From Brevibacterium spongiae (GTDB taxonomy: Bacteria; Actinomycetota; Actinomycetes; Actinomycetales; Brevibacteriaceae): a stretch of DNA of 64,000 nt. The translations under genes and the position numbers were made by a program. The notes under the pieces were generated by a model. The model saw only the letters and a list, made by a program, of their open reading frames with translations. It ran no database searches and had not been told where the DNA came from. Where the stretch lies: positions 2,790,001 to 2,854,000 of the forward strand of contig NZ_CP093443.1 in assembly GCF_026168515.1 (NCBI RefSeq), given 5' to 3'. Position 1 is the first letter of the stretch; each line of letters begins with the position of its first letter. Shown one piece after another: positions 20,086 through 29,128 of the stretch.

Positions 20086-21030
20086 TCAGGCCTTGATGAG
20101 GTTGACCGGCTGCTGCCCGTCGTTGATCCGCCTGACCTGCTCGGCGAGGATCTTCACGACTCGGGGCTCGAACGCCGAGGTGTCGCCTCCGACGTGGGGC
20201 GTAATGAGGGTGTTCGGGGTGCCCCACAGTGCGTGGTTGCGCGGCAGCGGCTCCGGGTCGGTGACGTCGAGGGCGGCATGGAGTCGGCCGGTGGCGAGCT
20301 CGGCCACGAGCGCATCCGTGTCGACCACCTTGCCGCGGGCGACATTGACGATGAGCGCATTGTCGGGAAGCAGGCTGAGGAACTTCTCATCGACGAGGCG
20401 GTTCGTGCCCTCGTTGAGCGGGGTGATGAGCACGCCCACCTCGGTGTGGGGCAGAAGCTCCGGCAGCTCGTCGACGCCGTGGATCTTCCCGCGCTCGTCC
20501 TCACGCGCGGTCGAGGCCACTCGGGTGAGCTGGACTTCGAAGGGGTCGAAGCGGTCGGCGATGGCCGAGCCGATCTCACCGACGCCGATGATCATCACGC
20601 GACGGTCCTGCAGCGAACGGTAGCGATGGTGCTCCCACACCCGCGAGACCTGCGAGCGCACGGCGTCGTCGATTCCGCGCAGGCTGGCCAGGGTCAGTGC
20701 CAGAGCGAGCTCGGCGGTTCCTCCGGTGTGCACGCCCGAGGCGGTCGCCACCTGGATCCCGCGTTCGGGCAGGTGGGAGACGGGGTCGAATCCGGTCGTC
20801 TGCGTGATCACCAAGCGCAGGTTGGGCAGTTCGTCGAGCAGCTCGATCGTCGGTCCGGAATCCAGGTAGGGCAGGACGACGACGTCGACATCGTCGCGGC
20901 TGAGCTTGGCCGACCGTTCGGCATCGGAGAAGACGACGAGGTCGACGTTCGCACGCTGGTGAGCGGGGATCCGAGCGATCACTCGGTTGCGGAGCTCGGA
21001 GTTCGGGAAGGCGATTGTGGTGATGGACAT
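20086..21030 (-). CDS. D-isomer-specific 2-hydroxyacid dehydrogenase (second)
   Basis: 314 residues. NAD-binding GVGEIGSAIADRF, Arg in VNVARGKVVDTDAL, Glu in LDVTDPEPLP and His in ITPHVGGDT are present. It is distinct from the protein at 17109-18050 and lies on the other side of ilvD. The ATG at 21030 is six bases after CACAAT; a possible start 16 codons upstream has no family similarity. Substrate unknown. Confidence 0.85.
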   Translation of the reverse strand: MSITTIAFPNSELRNRVIARIPAHQRANVDLVVFSDAERSAKLSRDDVDVVVLPYLDSGPTIELLDELPNLRLVITQTTGFDPVSHLPERGIQVATASGVHTGGTAELALALTLASLRGIDDAVRSQVSRVWEHHRYRSLQDRRVMIIGVGEIGSAIADRFDPFEVQLTRVASTAREDERGKIHGVDELPELLPHTEVGVLITPLNEGTNRLVDEKFLSLLPDNALIVNVARGKVVDTDALVAELATGRLHAALDVTDPEPLPRNHALWGTPNTLITPHVGGDTSAFEPRVVKILAEQVRRINDGQQPVNLIKA

Positions 21031-21036
21031 GCCCAC

Positions 21037-21042
21037 ATTGTG
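21037..21042 (-). promoter_or_regulatory. -10 element of the second 2-hydroxyacid dehydrogenase gene
   Basis: Minus-strand CACAAT, six bases, then ATG: the spacing seen at the other leaderless starts here. Confidence 0.4.
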
Positions 21043-21111
21043 GCACGCAGACCCGCCCCGTGCCGAGAACTTCGTCACTCTGAGATGGCGGGCCTCAGCA
21101 CACGGGAGGAA

Positions 21112-21151
21112 CCCGCTTCATCACTCGGCCGGGGCCCGCTTCATCACTCGG
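21112..21151 (-). repeat. Tandem duplication over the marR stop
   Basis: A 17-bp word (minus strand CCGAGTGATGAAGCGGG) appears twice at a 23-bp period. The inner copy holds the TGA of the MarR gene, so the end of the gene is duplicated behind it. Confidence 0.85.
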
Positions 21152-21608
21152 GCAGGGAGTTCCCGATCCGTGTGAAGACGGCCTCGATCACCTCGAGTTC
21201 GGCGTCGCTGACATGGTCGAAGAAGACCTCGTCGACATAGCTCTTGTGCTGGGACCCGGCGGACAGGAATGCCCGCGCCCCCGCCTCGGTGAGTGCCACA
21301 TTATGGGCACGCCCGTCTTCGAGGCATTTCGTCTTCGTCACGAGCCCCGCGTCGACGAGGACCTTGATCCGATAGTTCAGCCGCGATGGCGAGAAGACGA
21401 GCTTCTTCGCCAGGGCGCTCATCGTCAGCGTCCGCTCCGGCGCTTCCCACAGCAGGAGCAGCGTGTTGTAGTCGCTGACGTCGAGCCCCGCATCGTCCTT
21501 GAGCTGGACTTCGAGGGCCTGACGGAGGCGCAGCGAGGTCTCGAAATAGGTTCGCCACGCGTTCTGCGCCAGCGCCTCCTTCCCGAGCCCGAACCTGATC
21601 TCCGTCAT
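21144..21608 (-). CDS. MarR-family transcriptional regulator
   Basis: 154 residues with a winged-helix domain: the recognition helix region is LTMSALAKKLVFSPSRLNYRIKVLVDAGLV and the wing is TKTKCLEDGRAHNVALTEAGARAF. It starts one base after the stop of the FMN reductase gene and is last in a three-gene operon. It probably represses that operon through the palindrome at 23555-23570 (inference). The stop is inside a tandem duplication. Confidence 0.88.
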   Translation of the reverse strand: MTEIRFGLGKEALAQNAWRTYFETSLRLRQALEVQLKDDAGLDVSDYNTLLLLWEAPERTLTMSALAKKLVFSPSRLNYRIKVLVDAGLVTKTKCLEDGRAHNVALTEAGARAFLSAGSQHKSYVDEVFFDHVSDAELEVIEAVFTRIGNSLPE

Positions 21609-21609
21609 C

Positions 21610-22323
21610 TCAGCACTCGAGCAGCTGCGCGAAAGGGGTGACGTTCGCGGGGTCGAATTCGTCGACGATTCCGCGATTCGCCGAGGCGGCGCCCGTGGTC
21701 GCACCCGACCCTGCACCTCCGCGCGGATCGGGGTCGGCCACCTCGGCGAGGTCGTCGTTTCCGGCCCCGATGATCGTCGCGGTCAGGGACACGAGCTCCT
21801 CCCCCGCCTGGCGGATCCGGGCGGTCAGCGCCCGGCCGCCCTCGACGGTCCCCCAGTCATCGGTCGCGGCGAAGACAGTCGTGGGCACGACGATGCCCTT
21901 GAGGTAGGACAGCATCGGCCGCAGCACCGCGTCCCCGGCCAGGGAATGGCGCGCCGTGCCGCCGGTGGAGCCGATGAGCACGGGCTTGCGGCTCAGCGCT
22001 TTGTCATCGATCAGCTGCCAGAACAGGGTGTGCAGACCGACCGGGGCGGCCTTGTACACCGGCGCGACGGTGACGATCGCATCGGCTGCGGCGATGGTCG
22101 CGAAGGCCGACTCGAGGGCTTCGGAACGGAACCCGGTCAGGGTCATGTCCGTGATCGCGGTGGCGAGGTTGCGGACGTTGATGACGTCCGTGGTCACGTC
22201 GATGCTCACCGATTCCCCCGCCGAGGCGGCAGATGCGAGCACTCGATCGGTGAGTTTGAGTGTGGTCGAGTCCTCGCTGAGCGAGGTGGTCACGGCCACG
22301 ATGTGCATCGTGTTCGTGCTCAT
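21610..22323 (-). CDS. NAD(P)H-dependent FMN reductase (CE1759-type)
   Basis: 237 residues, flavodoxin-like fold: SLSEDSTTLKLTDRV (FMN phosphate loop), VTVAPVYKAAPVGLHTLFWQLID and STGGTARHSLAGDAVLRPMLSYL are typical of the MsuE/CE1759 group. It would supply reduced FMN to the monooxygenase encoded just upstream, whose stop overlaps its ATG (ATGA). The C-terminal 35 residues are Gly/Ala-rich and non-conserved. Confidence 0.85.
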   Translation of the reverse strand: MSTNTMHIVAVTTSLSEDSTTLKLTDRVLASAASAGESVSIDVTTDVINVRNLATAITDMTLTGFRSEALESAFATIAAADAIVTVAPVYKAAPVGLHTLFWQLIDDKALSRKPVLIGSTGGTARHSLAGDAVLRPMLSYLKGIVVPTTVFAATDDWGTVEGGRALTARIRQAGEELVSLTATIIGAGNDDLAEVADPDPRGGAGSGATTGAASANRGIVDEFDPANVTPFAQLLEC

Positions 22324-23510
22324 GAGCGATTCGCTCCTTCCTGTGTCGCATTCTGGGCCGCTTCGGCGGCGCGTGCCTGCCGGTCTTCGAACGCACGCGA
22401 TCCCTCTCCGCCTCCGGGGATCGGGTCGCGGCCTTCGCGGTGCCGGATGACGAGGGATTCGTGGGTCGGGGCATCGGGGACATCGACCGGCCGGCCCTTC
22501 GCGAACTCCTCGCGGAGAACGGGGATGACCTCTTCGCCGAGCAGGTCGAGCTGTTCGAGCACGGTCTTCTGCGGCAGTCCCGCATGGTCGATGAGGAAGA
22601 GCTGGCGCTGGTAGTCTCCGGCCCAGTCGCGGAAGCTCAGGGTCCGCTCGATGACCTGCTGGGGTGACCCGACGGTCAGCGGAGTCTGCGTCGAGAAGTC
22701 CTCGAGGCTGGGCCCGTGGCCGTAGACCGGGGCGTTGTCGAAGTAGGGACGGAACTCGCGGACGGCGTCCTGGGAGTTCTTGCGCATGAATACCTGACCG
22801 CCGAGGCCGACGATCGCCTGGCTGGCCTTGCCGTGGCCGTAGTATTCGTAACGCTGGCGGTAGAGCTGAACCATCCGCGCGGTGTGCGAGGTCGGCCAGA
22901 AGATGTTGTTGTGGAAGAATCCGTCGCCGTAGTAGGCGGCCTGCTCGGCGATCTCGGGGCTGCGGATCGATCCGTGCCACACGAACGGCGGCACATCGTC
23001 CAGCGGGAACGGGGTGACGGTGAAGCCGCCCAGCGGAGTGCGGAACTTGCCTTCCCAGTCGATATTCTTCTCACGCCACAGGCGGTAGAGGAGGTTGTAG
23101 TTCTCGACCGCCAGCGGGATTCCGGCGCGGATGTCCTTGCCGAACCACGGGTAGACAGGACCGGTGTTTCCGCGGCCCATGATCAGGCTGATGCGGCCGT
23201 CCGAGAGGTGCTGGGCGTAGGAGTAGTCCTCGGCGATGCGCACGGGATCGGTCGTGGTGATGAGCGTCGTCGCCGTGGAGAGTTCGAGCTTCTCGGTCTG
23301 TGCGGCGATATTGGCCAGCAGGATCGGCGGGTTCGCCGGGGCCACGAAGGGCGGGTTGTGGTGCTGACCTGTGGCGAAGACGTCGAGGCCGACCTCTTCG
23401 GCCTTCTTTGCGATCTCGACGGTGTTCTTGATCCGCTGGTGTTCGCTGACTGTGGTGCCGTCGGTGGGGTCGGTCGTGACGTCGCCGATGGTGAAGATTC
23501 CGAATTCCAT
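22320..23510 (-). CDS. Luciferase-like FMNH2-dependent monooxygenase (CE1758-type)
   Basis: 396 residues with the bacterial luciferase barrel: MEFGIFTIGDVTTDPTDG at the N-terminus, FATGQHHNPPFV, STATTLITTTDPVRIAEDY, and SLIMGRGNTGPVYPWFG. It is first of a three-gene unit (monooxygenase, FMN reductase, MarR), the layout known from Corynebacterium CE1758/CE1759. The substrate of this family is undefined. The C-terminal 40 residues are charged and variable. Confidence 0.87.
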   Translation of the reverse strand: MEFGIFTIGDVTTDPTDGTTVSEHQRIKNTVEIAKKAEEVGLDVFATGQHHNPPFVAPANPPILLANIAAQTEKLELSTATTLITTTDPVRIAEDYSYAQHLSDGRISLIMGRGNTGPVYPWFGKDIRAGIPLAVENYNLLYRLWREKNIDWEGKFRTPLGGFTVTPFPLDDVPPFVWHGSIRSPEIAEQAAYYGDGFFHNNIFWPTSHTARMVQLYRQRYEYYGHGKASQAIVGLGGQVFMRKNSQDAVREFRPYFDNAPVYGHGPSLEDFSTQTPLTVGSPQQVIERTLSFRDWAGDYQRQLFLIDHAGLPQKTVLEQLDLLGEEVIPVLREEFAKGRPVDVPDAPTHESLVIRHREGRDPIPGGGEGSRAFEDRQARAAEAAQNATQEGANRS

Positions 23511-23554
23511 GTCTGCTCCTGAGGCGTGCTGGTCGAACTGCTCGAACCTGTCTC

Positions 23555-23570
23555 ACTTCAATTTTGAAGT
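23555..23570. promoter_or_regulatory. Palindromic operator candidate for the MarR operon
   Basis: ACTTCAA - two bases - TTGAAGT, 45 bp upstream of the monooxygenase ATG, within the only AT-rich stretch of the region. TAAGAT and TAAATA words next to it could be -10 elements. MarR proteins usually bind such 16-20 bp palindromes. A further TTCAAC half-site lies beside it. Confidence 0.55.
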
Positions 23571-23629
23571 ATTTAGTTGAAATCTTAACAGATTGGGTCG
23601 CAGAAGTATTCCCCGGGTGGCGAAGGGCA

Positions 23630-23664
23630 CAGAAACGCCCCGTCGGTGAGGCGGGGCGTTTCTG
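23630..23664 (-). terminator. Terminator after cysE
   Basis: A perfect 13-bp stem (CAGAAACGCCCCG and complement) with a nine-base loop, 17 bp past the cysE stop. Confidence 0.75.
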
Positions 23665-23680
23665 TGGTGAGCCGCTGAGT

Positions 23681-24427
23681 TCAGATCCAGAGGGCGGGAT
23701 CCTCGAGGACGAAGTCGGGGCGGTTCGCCTCTTCGTCACCGGATACGGTGCTCGAGGCGGCAGATCGCGAACCGGCGGAGCTTGAGCCGGCAGGACTCGA
23801 CCCACCTGCCTCTCCCCTGTCGGCTTTCCCGGTCGCTGCTGACTTCTTCGGCCGCACGGTCGCGGGGATTCCCACGGCGCTCGAGTCCGCTGCCACGTCC
23901 TTGACGACGACGGCATTGGCTCCGACCGCAGAGTTGTCGCCGACGACGACGGGGCCGAGGATCTTCGCCCCCGCGCCGACGAGCACGTGGTTGCCGATCG
24001 TGGGATGGCGCTTCTTCTGCTCCATCGAGGTGCCGCCGAGGGTGACCTGGTGATAGAGCATGACGTCATCGCCGATCTCCGAGGTCTCGCCGATGACGAC
24101 TCCATTGGCATGATCGATGAAGAACCTGCGGCCGATCTTCGCTCCCGGATGGATCTCGACCCCGGTCAGGGTGCGCACCATCTGCGACAGGAGACGAGCC
24201 GGAGTCCTGCCCGCTTCGTACTGCCAGAGCCTGTGCAGTCCTCGGTGAGCCCAGATCGCGTGCATCCCGGGGTAGGAGACAAGAGACACGAAGTCACTCG
24301 TCGCCGCGGGGTCGCGTCGACGCACGGTGTCGAGGTCTTCGCGCAGGGTCGTGCGCACCTTCGGGCGGCTGAGTCCGTAGACCGCAGCGCCCGCGGCTGC
24401 AGCGGCCGCCGTCCACAGTGCCTTCAT
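23681..24427 (-). CDS. cysE: Serine O-acetyltransferase
   Basis: 248 residues, acetylating serine for cysteine synthesis. The family core is clear: [54 protein letters not shown] and the left-handed helix repeats that follow. Unusual parts are an N-terminal hydrophobic run ([17 protein letters not shown]) that may anchor it to the membrane, and a Ser/Ala/Gly-rich tail of about 50 residues. A 17-bp tandem duplication gives two candidate ATGs; only the second (24427) is in frame. cysK lies 118 bp upstream on the same strand. Confidence 0.88.
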   Translation of the reverse strand: MKALWTAAAAAAGAAVYGLSRPKVRTTLREDLDTVRRRDPAATSDFVSLVSYPGMHAIWAHRGLHRLWQYEAGRTPARLLSQMVRTLTGVEIHPGAKIGRRFFIDHANGVVIGETSEIGDDVMLYHQVTLGGTSMEQKKRHPTIGNHVLVGAGAKILGPVVVGDNSAVGANAVVVKDVAADSSAVGIPATVRPKKSAATGKADRGEAGGSSPAGSSSAGSRSAASSTVSGDEEANRPDFVLEDPALWI

Positions 24428-24451
24428 GATGTCCGTGCCTTCATGATGTCC
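24418..24451 (-). repeat. Perfect 17-bp tandem duplication of the cysE start
   Basis: Two adjacent identical 17-bp copies, each with ATGAAGGCAC on the minus strand. The first ATG (24444) reads MKARTS and stops at a TGA that overlaps the second ATG as ATGA. This creates a six-residue upstream frame coupled to cysE. Confidence 0.95.
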
Positions 24452-24545
24452 GTCCTTGCTCTTTGTTTGGGTGCGGAAGTTCGAGGTCCTCAGACGGCAA
24501 GGGCGCCAAACCGGAGTTTGACGCCCTCGTGCCGCTGGCTCGGAA

Positions 24546-25472
24546 TCAGTCGAGGTATTCGGAGAACAGCGGAGTCGACAGGTAGCGCTCACCGAAGTCG
24601 GGGAGGATGACGACGATGCGCTTGCCGGCGTTCTCCGGACGTGCACCGATCGCCTCGGCGGCGGAGAGCGCAGCACCGGAGGAGATGCCCACGAGGAGGC
24701 CCTCTTCCTTCGCGACCTCACGGGCACGTTCGATGGCCGCATCGTTTTCAACGGTGACGACCTCATCGTAGATGTCGGTGTCGAGGACGCCGGGAACGAA
24801 GTTCGCGCCGAGGCCCTGGATGGCGTGCGGGCCGGCCTTGCCTTCGGTCAGCAGCGGCGAAGCGGCAGGCTCGACGGCGATGATCTTCACTTCGGGCTTG
24901 GCCTCACGCAGTGCGGAGCCCGCGCCGGTGATGGTGCCGCCGGTGCCGATTCCGGAGATGAAGATGTCGACGTTGCCGTCGGTGTCGGCGAGGATCTCAG
25001 GACCGGTGGTGGTCCTGTGGATCTCGGCATTGGCCTGGTTCTCGAACTGGCGCACGAGCACGGCACCGTCGGCGGCGAGCTCTTCCGCCTTGGCGACGGC
25101 GCCCTTCATGCCGTCGGCCTTGTCGGTGAGGACGAGTTCGGCGCCGAAGGCGCGAAGCAGCGCGCGGCGCTCCTTCGACATCGACTCCGGCATGGTCAGC
25201 TTCACGTTGTAGCCACGGGAGGTGCCGATCATCGCCAGGGCGATGCCGGTGTTGCCCGAGGTGGCTTCGACGATCGTTCCGCCGGGCTTGAGCTCGCCGG
25301 ACTTCTCAGCGGCGTCGATCATGGCCACACCGATCCGGTCCTTGACGGAGTTGCCGGGGTTGTACGACTCGAGCTTGGCGATGATCTCGGCACCGGAGCG
25401 CTCGCTGGCCTTGTTGACGCGGATCAGCGGCGTACGGCCGACCAGATCGGAGACATTGTTGAAGATGGTCAA
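24546..25472 (-). CDS. cysK: Cysteine synthase A (O-acetylserine sulfhydrylase)
   Basis: 308 residues, PLP enzyme making cysteine from O-acetylserine and sulfide. PLP Lys44 sits in [11 protein letters not shown]; the TSGNTG loop and [10 protein letters not shown] phosphate site are normal. The start is TTG (TTG ACC ATC TTC), with AAAGGA six bases upstream; frame upstream of it has no homology. It precedes cysE in the same direction, as in many actinobacteria. Confidence 0.95.
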   Translation of the reverse strand: MTIFNNVSDLVGRTPLIRVNKASERSGAEIIAKLESYNPGNSVKDRIGVAMIDAAEKSGELKPGGTIVEATSGNTGIALAMIGTSRGYNVKLTMPESMSKERRALLRAFGAELVLTDKADGMKGAVAKAEELAADGAVLVRQFENQANAEIHRTTTGPEILADTDGNVDIFISGIGTGGTITGAGSALREAKPEVKIIAVEPAASPLLTEGKAGPHAIQGLGANFVPGVLDTDIYDEVVTVENDAAIERAREVAKEEGLLVGISSGAALSAAEAIGARPENAGKRIVVILPDFGERYLSTPLFSEYLD

Positions 25473-25796
25473 TGTAAGTCCTTTCACGCTTTTGCTTACC
25501 TGTGCAGACAGGCATTTTCGCGACAGCTGGCATCTCGTGGTCCGAGACGGCTTGTGCTCATCATAACCACCCCGTCCCTGAACATGTTCCCAGAATAGTT
25601 GCTCAACAATCACTGTTCGCTGGCGGCGAAAATTCTCGACTTCGCGCGTCATACTCCCTAGCCTCAGCCGCCGCCATCAGGTACAAGAGCGACTTGACCC
25701 AGCCAACCGCTGAGCAATTGAGGCCCCAGAATCGTCGTCCGGACTCAGCTGCCACCGGGCTCAGAAGCGGATGCGGATACCGATACGATTGACCTC
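25473..25796. promoter_or_regulatory. Divergent cysK/def intergenic region
   Basis: 324 bp without a gene. Towards cysK there is a TATGAT -10-like word (25560-25565) and, just upstream of it, a perfect palindrome GAACATGTTC (25580-25589) that could be an operator. The implied cysK leader of about 80 nt has a small CCTGT/ACAGG hairpin. Towards def there is TACGAT (25784-25789), which places a start site at or next to the def ATG. I see nothing else. Confidence 0.4.
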
Positions 25797-26369
25797 ATGG
25801 CTATTCATCCCATCGTCGTCTATGGCGAGCCCGTTCTGCATCGCCGCGCTGAGAAGATCACAGAATTCGATGCCGGTCTCGCCGAGCTCGTCGCCGACAT
25901 GCACGAGACTCTGGATGCGAGCAACGGCGTCGGCCTCGCCGCCCCGCAGATCGGCATCGGCATGGCCATCTTCGTCTTCAATGCCGACGACGACCACGGC
26001 GTCCGGCGCCGCGGCACCTTCGTCAATCCGATCCTCATCGCCTCGAAGATCCCCGACACCCGCCCGGACCCCGATGAGGAGACCGAGGGATGTCTGTCGG
26101 TGCCGAGCCTCGATTTCCCCCTCAAGCGCGCCGAGCGTGTCACCGTCAACGGCGTCGATGAGACGGGAAAGCCGGTGACGCTCACCGCGGAGGGCTGGTT
26201 CGCCCGCATCATGCAGCACGAGTACGACCACCTGCAGGGCACTCTCTACGTCGACCGCCTCGACAAGCGGTGGTCGAAGAAGTGGAAGAGGGCCCAGGCG
26301 GACCATGGCTACAATGAACCGGGACGGTCCTGGATGCCGGGAGTCGATCCCGACCCCTTTGGGCACTGA
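25797..26369 (+). CDS. def: Peptide deformylase
   Basis: 190 residues. It removes the formyl group from nascent proteins. All three metal-site motifs are intact: GVGLAAPQ, EGCLSVP and QHEYDHL. The C-terminal tail of about 30 residues is longer than the Escherichia coli enzyme's, as in other actinobacteria. The ATG is seven bases after TACGAT, so the mRNA is probably leaderless. Confidence 0.95.
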   Translation: MAIHPIVVYGEPVLHRRAEKITEFDAGLAELVADMHETLDASNGVGLAAPQIGIGMAIFVFNADDDHGVRRRGTFVNPILIASKIPDTRPDPDEETEGCLSVPSLDFPLKRAERVTVNGVDETGKPVTLTAEGWFARIMQHEYDHLQGTLYVDRLDKRWSKKWKRAQADHGYNEPGRSWMPGVDPDPFGH

Positions 26370-26373
26370 GAGG

Positions 26374-27408
26374 TCAGGCCTCGAGTTCGTCCACGGACTT
26401 CTGTGCCGCAGCCAGTCTGGAGTCGAAGTCGTCGAAATCGTCGGCGGTCTCATCGAGTTCGGCGACGAGACCGGAGATGATCGACGACTGCGATTCCGCG
26501 TCGATGCGCAGCTCGCGGAACTGCCAGTCGGCCGAATCGTCGGCGGCCGTGCGTGAGAGCACATCGAGCACCCGGTCGCCGAGTTCGCGGGAGCGTTCGG
26601 AATTGTGCAGCAGCATGAGCTGCTCATCGAGTTCGAGCAGCCGCTCGAAGTACTCGTGCATCGACTCGACCCGACGCGCCATCGACGTGAAGGCGACGGC
26701 CAGCTTCGACAGGTAGGTCTCCACCGACTTCGCGGTTCCCGCATCGCGGATGCCCTCGATCTCCTCGCGCAGGCTCACGAGCTCCTGCAGGCGCACGCCG
26801 ATGGAGGCCACGGCGTGGTCGAGGTCGACGCGGGAGACGTGGTCCTTCAGTATCGGGTGGGTCCATGCCCGGGTCCGTACGATCTTGCGGGCGATCATCA
26901 CAGCCAGGTGGAACAGGCGCTGTTCATCGGTGTCACGGCCGTCCTTGCGTCCGGCGATGTAGCCGAGACTCTGCGGGGTGATCCAGCGGGCACCGGTGAC
27001 CTTGCGTCGGGCTCTCCTGCTCAGTCGCTTCGGGTCGCGCAGGTACTTCGGTCCGGTGACGGCGGCGAAGACGCCTGTGCCCACCGCCGTTGCCGCACCC
27101 ATTCCGCCGAAGGTCAGTGCGGCATCTCCGAACCCGGACAGCAGCGCGAGCCCTCCGGGGGCTGCGAAACCTGCGGTCATGGCGGTGCCTGCGGCGGTGC
27201 CGCCTTTGAAGAGAACGCTGGAGCGGAAGAAGTTGCGTCCCATCCCGCCGGTGAGCATGATCGCGCTCGGTGCCCCGGCCGTGTAGCGGTATCCGCGAGC
27301 GTTCCACGCTCGCATCACATCATCATTGACGCTTTCGGGCACGAGAACCCGGTAGATCGGGGCCGACTTCCCGCATTCTCTCTTCCACAGAGACTTCCAC
27401 TCAGACAC
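26374..27408 (-). CDS. Unknown protein with Gly/Ala-rich hydrophobic stretch and coiled coil
   Basis: 344 residues with no family I recognise. Residues 65-118 are hydrophobic and Gly/Ala-rich, without clear charges, and could be two membrane-inserting hairpins. From about 190 to the end the protein is helical and heptad-like (QLEEL, EEIEGIRD, DSRLAAAQKSVDELEA), suggesting a coiled coil. The GTG start has GGAGG seven bases upstream. It is convergent with def, four bases apart. The layout recalls membrane-interacting or pore-forming proteins, but I cannot assign a function. Confidence 0.6.
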   Translation of the reverse strand: MSEWKSLWKRECGKSAPIYRVLVPESVNDDVMRAWNARGYRYTAGAPSAIMLTGGMGRNFFRSSVLFKGGTAAGTAMTAGFAAPGGLALLSGFGDAALTFGGMGAATAVGTGVFAAVTGPKYLRDPKRLSRRARRKVTGARWITPQSLGYIAGRKDGRDTDEQRLFHLAVMIARKIVRTRAWTHPILKDHVSRVDLDHAVASIGVRLQELVSLREEIEGIRDAGTAKSVETYLSKLAVAFTSMARRVESMHEYFERLLELDEQLMLLHNSERSRELGDRVLDVLSRTAADDSADWQFRELRIDAESQSSIISGLVAELDETADDFDDFDSRLAAAQKSVDELEA

Positions 27409-27494
27409 CGCTTCACCTCCACGCGTGTGGTGCACGCAGACGACTCTCATGCGGCCGGTCCGGTCCGGCCGCCGCCGTCACGGAGAATGCGAAC

Positions 27495-27562
27495 AGCCAC
27501 ACCCTCCGCTGTGCTCGGGAGCCGGTCGGCTCCCTTGGACGCACAGTCTAGAGGGTGTGGCT
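27495..27562 (-). terminator. Three-tier hairpin after gatB
   Basis: Nested perfect stems: AGCCACACCCTC (27495-27506 with 27551-27562), CTGTGC (27509-27514 with 27541-27546) and GGGAGCCG (27517-27524 with 27527-27534). Together they fold 68 bases into one long rod. It lies 85 bp past the gatB stop and most likely ends the gatCAB transcript. Confidence 0.65.
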
Positions 27563-27646
27563 GGATCAATCCTGAGTTGTGGTCAGGTCACAGTGCAAGC
27601 CCGGGTCGGGCGCGCTGTCGGACGCGGCCCGATGACCTGACCGGCC

Positions 27647-29128
27647 TCAGCCGTTGATCTTGGCGAGGATGAGGTCCTTGGCCTTTCCGGCATCGGCCTG
27701 ACCACGGGTGGCCTTCATGATCGGACCCATGAGCGCTCCGATGGCCTGCATCTTTCCGCCCTTGATCTTCTCGACCACATCGGGGTTGGCCGCGATGGCC
27801 TCTTCGACTGCGGCTTCGAGCGCACCGGTGTCCTCGACGATCTCGAGATCGCGGGCCTTCATCACCTCAGCGGGCTCGCCCTCACCGGCGACGACTCCGG
27901 AGAGCACATCCTTGGCCAGCTTGTCGTTGAGTCTGCCCGCCTTGATGAGTTCGACGAGCCCGGCCACCTGAGCCGGGGTGACGATCTCGGTGGGGTGCTT
28001 CTCCTCCTGGTTGGCCAGGCGGGCGACCTCACCGGTCCACCATTTGCGTGCCTGCGCAGGCTTCGCACCGGCGGTGACGGTGTCCTCGATGGCCTCGAGG
28101 AGGCCGGCGTTGACGATGTCGCGCATCTCGAGGTCGCTGAACTTCCATTCCGCGAGCAGCCGCCTGCGCTTCTGCGCCGGCAGCTCGGGCAGGGTCGCCC
28201 GCAGCTCCTCGACCCAGTCGCGGCTGGGCTGGAGCGGAACGAGATCCGGCTCCGGGAAGTAGCGGTAGTCATCGGCATCGGACTTCGGACGTCCCGAGGA
28301 GGTCTCACCGGTCTCCTCGTGGAAGTGCCGGGTCTCCTGGACGACCTTCTCACCGGCTTCGAGCAGGGTCGCCTGGCGCGCGATCTCGAAGCGCACAGCG
28401 CGTTCGATCGAGCGGAAGGAGTTGACGTTCTTCGTCTCCGTGCGCGTACCCAGCGGTGCCTCGGGGCTCTCGCGCAGCGAGACATTGACATCGGCACGGA
28501 CGTTGCCCTGCTCCATGCGGGCTTCGGAGACGTCGAGGGCGCGGAAGATGTCCCTCAGCGTACGCACATAGGCGGCGGCCACCTCGGCGGCCCTCTCCCT
28601 TGTCCCGGTGATCGGGTGGGTGACGATCTCGACGAGGGGAACACCGGCGCGGTTGTAGTCGACGAGCGAATGATCAGCACCCTGGATGCGGCCGGTGGCC
28701 CCGCCCACGTGCGTGTTCTTGCCCGCGTCCTCTTCCATGTGGGCGCGTTCGACCGGGACGGTGAAGATGGTGCCGTCCTCGAGTTCGACCTCGACCTGAC
28801 CCTCCGAGGCGATGGGCTCATCGGACTGGCTGGTCTGGAAATCCTTGGGCACGTCCGGGTAGAAGTAGTTCTTCCGGGCGAACCGGCAGGTCTCGGCGAT
28901 CTCGCAGCCGAGCGCCAGACCGATCTTGATCGCGTACTCCACACCTTTCTCGTTGACCACGGGAAGGGACCCGGGCAGGCCGAGTGACGTGGGGGTCACG
29001 TTCGTGTTCGGTCCCCCGCCGAAGCTGTTGGGGGCGGCGTCGAACATCTTGGTCGCGGTGCCGAGTTCGACATGGACCTCGATGCCGATGACCGGATCGT
29101 ATTTATTGATCGCGTCTTCGTATTTCAC
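27647..29128 (-). CDS. gatB: Asp-tRNA(Asn)/Glu-tRNA(Gln) amidotransferase subunit B
   Basis: 493 residues. It activates the misacylated tRNA for amidation. The N-terminal kinase-like core ([38 protein letters not shown]) and the C-terminal helical/YqeY tail ([20 protein letters not shown]) are complete. Its GTG start overlaps the gatA stop (GTGA). Confidence 0.96.
   Translation of the reverse strand: MKYEDAINKYDPVIGIEVHVELGTATKMFDAAPNSFGGGPNTNVTPTSLGLPGSLPVVNEKGVEYAIKIGLALGCEIAETCRFARKNYFYPDVPKDFQTSQSDEPIASEGQVEVELEDGTIFTVPVERAHMEEDAGKNTHVGGATGRIQGADHSLVDYNRAGVPLVEIVTHPITGTRERAAEVAAAYVRTLRDIFRALDVSEARMEQGNVRADVNVSLRESPEAPLGTRTETKNVNSFRSIERAVRFEIARQATLLEAGEKVVQETRHFHEETGETSSGRPKSDADDYRYFPEPDLVPLQPSRDWVEELRATLPELPAQKRRRLLAEWKFSDLEMRDIVNAGLLEAIEDTVTAGAKPAQARKWWTGEVARLANQEEKHPTEIVTPAQVAGLVELIKAGRLNDKLAKDVLSGVVAGEGEPAEVMKARDLEIVEDTGALEAAVEEAIAANPDVVEKIKGGKMQAIGALMGPIMKATRGQADAGKAKDLILAKING

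Noticed and set aside
25580-25589. GAACATGTTC as a LexA/SOS box
   Set aside because: Known boxes have GAAC and GTTC four bases apart; here the spacer is two. It is kept only as a generic palindrome near the cysK promoter.
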